A stretch of 53,424 bases of DNA. It comes from Streptomyces capoamus (GTDB lineage: Bacteria; Actinomycetota; Actinomycetes; Streptomycetales; Streptomycetaceae). Under the pieces are notes generated by a model that saw only the letters and a program-made list of their open reading frames with translations, did no database searches and was not told the DNA's origin. This document shows positions 51,825 through 53,424 of this stretch, piece by piece; position 1 is the stretch's first letter, and every line of letters begins with the position of its first letter. The translations under genes were made by a program, and so were the position numbers. The DNA lies in NCBI RefSeq assembly GCF_014654935.1, contig NZ_BNBF01000003.1:298656-352079 (forward strand). Direction: 5' to 3'.

Positions 51825-51880
51825 CAACCGTTGACCGAACGCGCGGCCAACCCTACGGTGATTGGGTCAACAAGTGTTGA
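51825..51880. promoter_or_regulatory. Two inverted repeats in the TetR/NTF2 divergent gap
   Basis: CAAC-C-GTTG at 51825-51833 and TCAACA-AG-TGTTGA at 51867-51880 share the same arms. The second lies 18 bp before the NTF2-like start, the first 13 bp before the TetR start. Such paired dyads are expected for a TetR repressor that controls itself and its divergent neighbour. Confidence 0.55.
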
Positions 51881-51897
51881 GCGAATGGAGTGACCTC

Positions 51898-52320
51898 GTG
51901 TCACATGCGGAAGTGCCCGCTGCTCGCACCCCTCGCGAGGTGCTGACCTGCTATTACGAAGCCATTCTCGACAAGTCCCCGGACGATCTGGCCGATCTCT
52001 ACTCCGTCGACGCGGTGCACGAGTTCCCCTTCGCCTCGCTCGGCTTCCCTCCACGCTTCGAGGGTCGTGAGGCCGTGCGCGCCGGGTACCGGGCGGTCTG
52101 GGGAGCCAGTCCCGCCGAGGTGCGGGAGGTCAGGAGGGTCGCAGCCTACGAGACCACCGACCCGGAAGTGATCATTGCCGAACATGTCGTGGTGGGAACG
52201 CTGCCCGCCCAGGACGCCCCGTTCACCGTTCCCGGTCTCCTGGTGCTCCACGTCCACGACGGCCTGATCACGCGAGTCCGCGACTACATGGACGGTTCGG
52301 CGGTCGCGGGACCGTCGTAG
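51898..52320 (+). CDS. NTF2/SnoaL-like small protein
   Basis: A 140-residue protein of the NTF2-like superfamily: TPREVLTCYYEAILDKSPDDLADLYSVDAVHEFPFA opens the cone-shaped fold, followed by FEGREAVRAGYRAVWG, EVIIAEHVVVGTL and VLHVHDGLITRVRDYMDG. Members are small cyclases, isomerases, or ligand-binding proteins. GTG 51898 follows GGAGT. It is probably controlled by the divergent TetR. Substrate unknown. Confidence 0.82.
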   Translation: MSHAEVPAARTPREVLTCYYEAILDKSPDDLADLYSVDAVHEFPFASLGFPPRFEGREAVRAGYRAVWGASPAEVREVRRVAAYETTDPEVIIAEHVVVGTLPAQDAPFTVPGLLVLHVHDGLITRVRDYMDGSAVAGPS

Positions 52321-52346
52321 CGGAGCCGGCGGCAGCCGGCTCCGCT
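52319..52346. terminator. Bidirectional terminator between convergent NTF2 and TetR genes
   Basis: A perfect 12-bp stem: AGCGGAGCCGGC (52319-52330) with GCCGGCTCCGCT (52335-52346) around a GGCA tetraloop. It overlaps the NTF2-like stop codon and ends 6 bp before the TetR stop, serving both convergent units. Confidence 0.8.
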
Positions 52347-52351
52347 GGGCG

Positions 52352-53074
52352 TCAGTCGGTGTCGAGGCCGTCGATCAGACGGTTGAGGAACCGGTTGAAG
52401 GTGGCCTCGGGAGTGAGGGGGCGTCCGGGGGCGGCGAGGACTTCCGCGAGTTCGGGGTGACGCCCGTCGGCGGCGACGGCGGCCAGGTAGCGGCCCTCGG
52501 CCACGGCCCGCTCCGGCGACCGTGAGACTTCGGCCTGCGCGATCTCGTGCGCGACGTGCCCGGCCACGAACGCGGTGATCTGGGCGAAGACCTCCAGCTT
52601 CGCCGCACCGTCCAGCCCGGTGGGCCGCAGGACGGCGAGCGCGTGCTCCAGGAAGGCCAGCGTGTTGGGACCCGGAACGCGGCGGGTGGTCAGGGCGGCG
52701 GGCAGCCACGGGTGCCGCAGCATGTGGGCACGCTGCAGTCGGGCGACGGTCTTCAGATCGGCACGCCAGTCGCCACTGGGCGGGTCGGAGACCGTGAGTT
52801 CGCCGCTGACGTGGTCGACCATCAGTTCCAGCAGCGTCTCCTTGTCGGGCGCGTAACTGTAGAGCGACATGACGCCCGCTCCGACCTCGGCGGCCACCCG
52901 CCGCATGGTGACCGCGTCGAGCCCTTCCGCGTCCGCCAGGGCGACGGCTGCCGCAGTGATCGCGTCCCGGCTGAAGGAGGGCCTGCGGCCCCTGCGGGAC
53001 TCGGCGGGACGCAGCCACAGCTGTTCAGGATCGATGCCCTGGGCCCCGGTCCCGGTCTTTCCGTCGCTGGACAC
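52352..53074 (-). CDS. TetR/AcrR-family regulator
   Basis: A 240-residue TetR protein with a 35-residue N-terminal extension, then the helix-turn-helix SRDAITAAAVALADAEGLDAVTMRRVAAEVGAGVMSLYSYAPDKETLLELMVD. The C-terminal domain is of the tetracycline-repressor type (DWRADLKTVARLQRAHMLRHPWLPAAL). GTG 53072-53074 with GGAG upstream is used; the frame continues to 53185 but that would cross the operator. It faces a CocE-type hydrolase across a perfect 33-bp palindrome. Confidence 0.88.
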   Translation of the reverse strand: MSSDGKTGTGAQGIDPEQLWLRPAESRRGRRPSFSRDAITAAAVALADAEGLDAVTMRRVAAEVGAGVMSLYSYAPDKETLLELMVDHVSGELTVSDPPSGDWRADLKTVARLQRAHMLRHPWLPAALTTRRVPGPNTLAFLEHALAVLRPTGLDGAAKLEVFAQITAFVAGHVAHEIAQAEVSRSPERAVAEGRYLAAVAADGRHPELAEVLAAPGRPLTPEATFNRFLNRLIDGLDTD

Positions 53075-53133
53075 GGACTCCGCCCTCCTTCCCCTGGTTT
53101 TCGAGGCGGCTCTTGCCAAGGTCATCCAAGCAT

Positions 53134-53166
53134 CCTCTTTTCTCGTACGTCGTACGAGAAAAGAGG
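53134..53166. promoter_or_regulatory. Perfect 33-bp palindromic operator
   Basis: CCTCTTTTCTCGTACG at 53134-53149 and CGTACGAGAAAAGAGG at 53151-53166 are exact reverse complements around a single T. It lies between the divergent TetR and CocE-type genes and overlaps the latter's ribosome site. It is very likely the TetR binding site. Confidence 0.85.
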
Positions 53167-53175
53167 AGGGGAACG

Positions 53176-53424
53176 ATGCCATCAAGCACGCCCGACGCCG
53201 TCACCGGCCCGCCTTGGGTGCCGCCCGCCGGAAAGCCGCCGCTGTCCTCACGGCTGATGCGGGCGACCTGGCGGGGCCTGCCGGCGAAGCGGCACGAGGT
53301 CGGATGGGAACCGGGACTGGTCGTGCCGGCCGCCGACGGCAGCCGGCTGCTCACCGACCACTACTTCCCGCGAGCCCAGGGCGACTTTCCCACCCTCCTG
53401 GTCCGCTCCCCGTACGGCCGGGGC
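53176..53424 (+). CDS. CocE/NonD-family hydrolase, N-terminal fragment
   Basis: The first 83 residues of a gene running off the window end. ATG 53176 follows GGAGGGG. The sequence LVVPAADGSRLLTDHYFP followed by FPTLLVRSPYGRG matches the start of the X-Pro dipeptidyl-peptidase (CocE/NonD) alpha/beta hydrolases, in which the SPYGR strip forms the oxyanion hole. These enzymes cleave esters or peptides. No signal peptide is apparent. The divergent TetR and its palindrome probably control expression. Confidence 0.75.
   Translation, partial: MPSSTPDAVTGPPWVPPAGKPPLSSRLMRATWRGLPAKRHEVGWEPGLVVPAADGSRLLTDHYFPRAQGDFPTLLVRSPYGRG

Overview
The window comes from a high-GC actinomycete and almost certainly a Streptomyces with a linear replicon. 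It carries an intact tap-tpg telomere pair, two mycothiol-dependent enzyme homologues, a mycofactocin-coupled dehydrogenase, a chitinase preceded by the 12-bp chitinase/DasR-type repeat, many secreted proteins and lipoproteins, and rare TTA (bldA-type) codons. The tap-tpg pair suggests the segment lies in a chromosome arm or on a linear plasmid, because these genes usually sit near telomeres. No rRNA, tRNA, CRISPR array, transposase or integrase is visible.

Layout. 1-3.4 kb: end of a methyltransferase gene, then the tap-tpg operon (minus strand). 3.4-8.0 kb: a four-gene minus-strand operon with an ImmA/IrrE-like zinc peptidase (containing a TTA codon), two paralogous MAB_1171c-type seven-helix membrane proteins and an FAD monooxygenase. 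8.5-12.8 kb: amidase, small peptides, an AMIN-like secreted protein and a single-helix membrane protein. 12.9-14.0 kb: a MerR-PP2C fusion gene interrupted by a one-base frameshift. 14.1-21.2 kb: a divergent DMT exporter/LysR pair and a run of small membrane and secreted proteins. 21.4-25.5 kb: a 1377-residue secreted protein combining lytic-transglycosylase-like, golvesin-like and SGNH-hydrolase modules, closed by a strong terminator. 25.6-28.3 kb: lipoprotein, HAD hydrolase and a mycothiol-dependent isomerase homologue.

28.6-33.7 kb: a plus-strand operon of HAD phosphatase, ribulose-phosphate 3-epimerase, mycofactocin-coupled SDR, transaldolase, MFS transporter and ABM-fold protein. Two of its genes (rpe, tal) contain a TTA codon, so the pathway is probably developmentally gated. 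It looks like a self-contained sugar or polyol pathway and is the best candidate for an undescribed system, together with the peptidase/MAB_1171c/monooxygenase operon.

33.8-53.4 kb: GH18 chitinase, methyltransferase, GNAT, two secreted SlpD-type alpha/beta hydrolases, a NarL-type two-component system, MarR/MMPL efflux genes, SOS-associated peptidase, amino-acid permease, SGNH hydrolase, and two TetR regulators with clear palindromic operators. One of these is a perfect 33-bp palindrome in front of a CocE/NonD hydrolase that runs off the window end.

All functional calls come from reading motifs and recalled family resemblance. No search was run.
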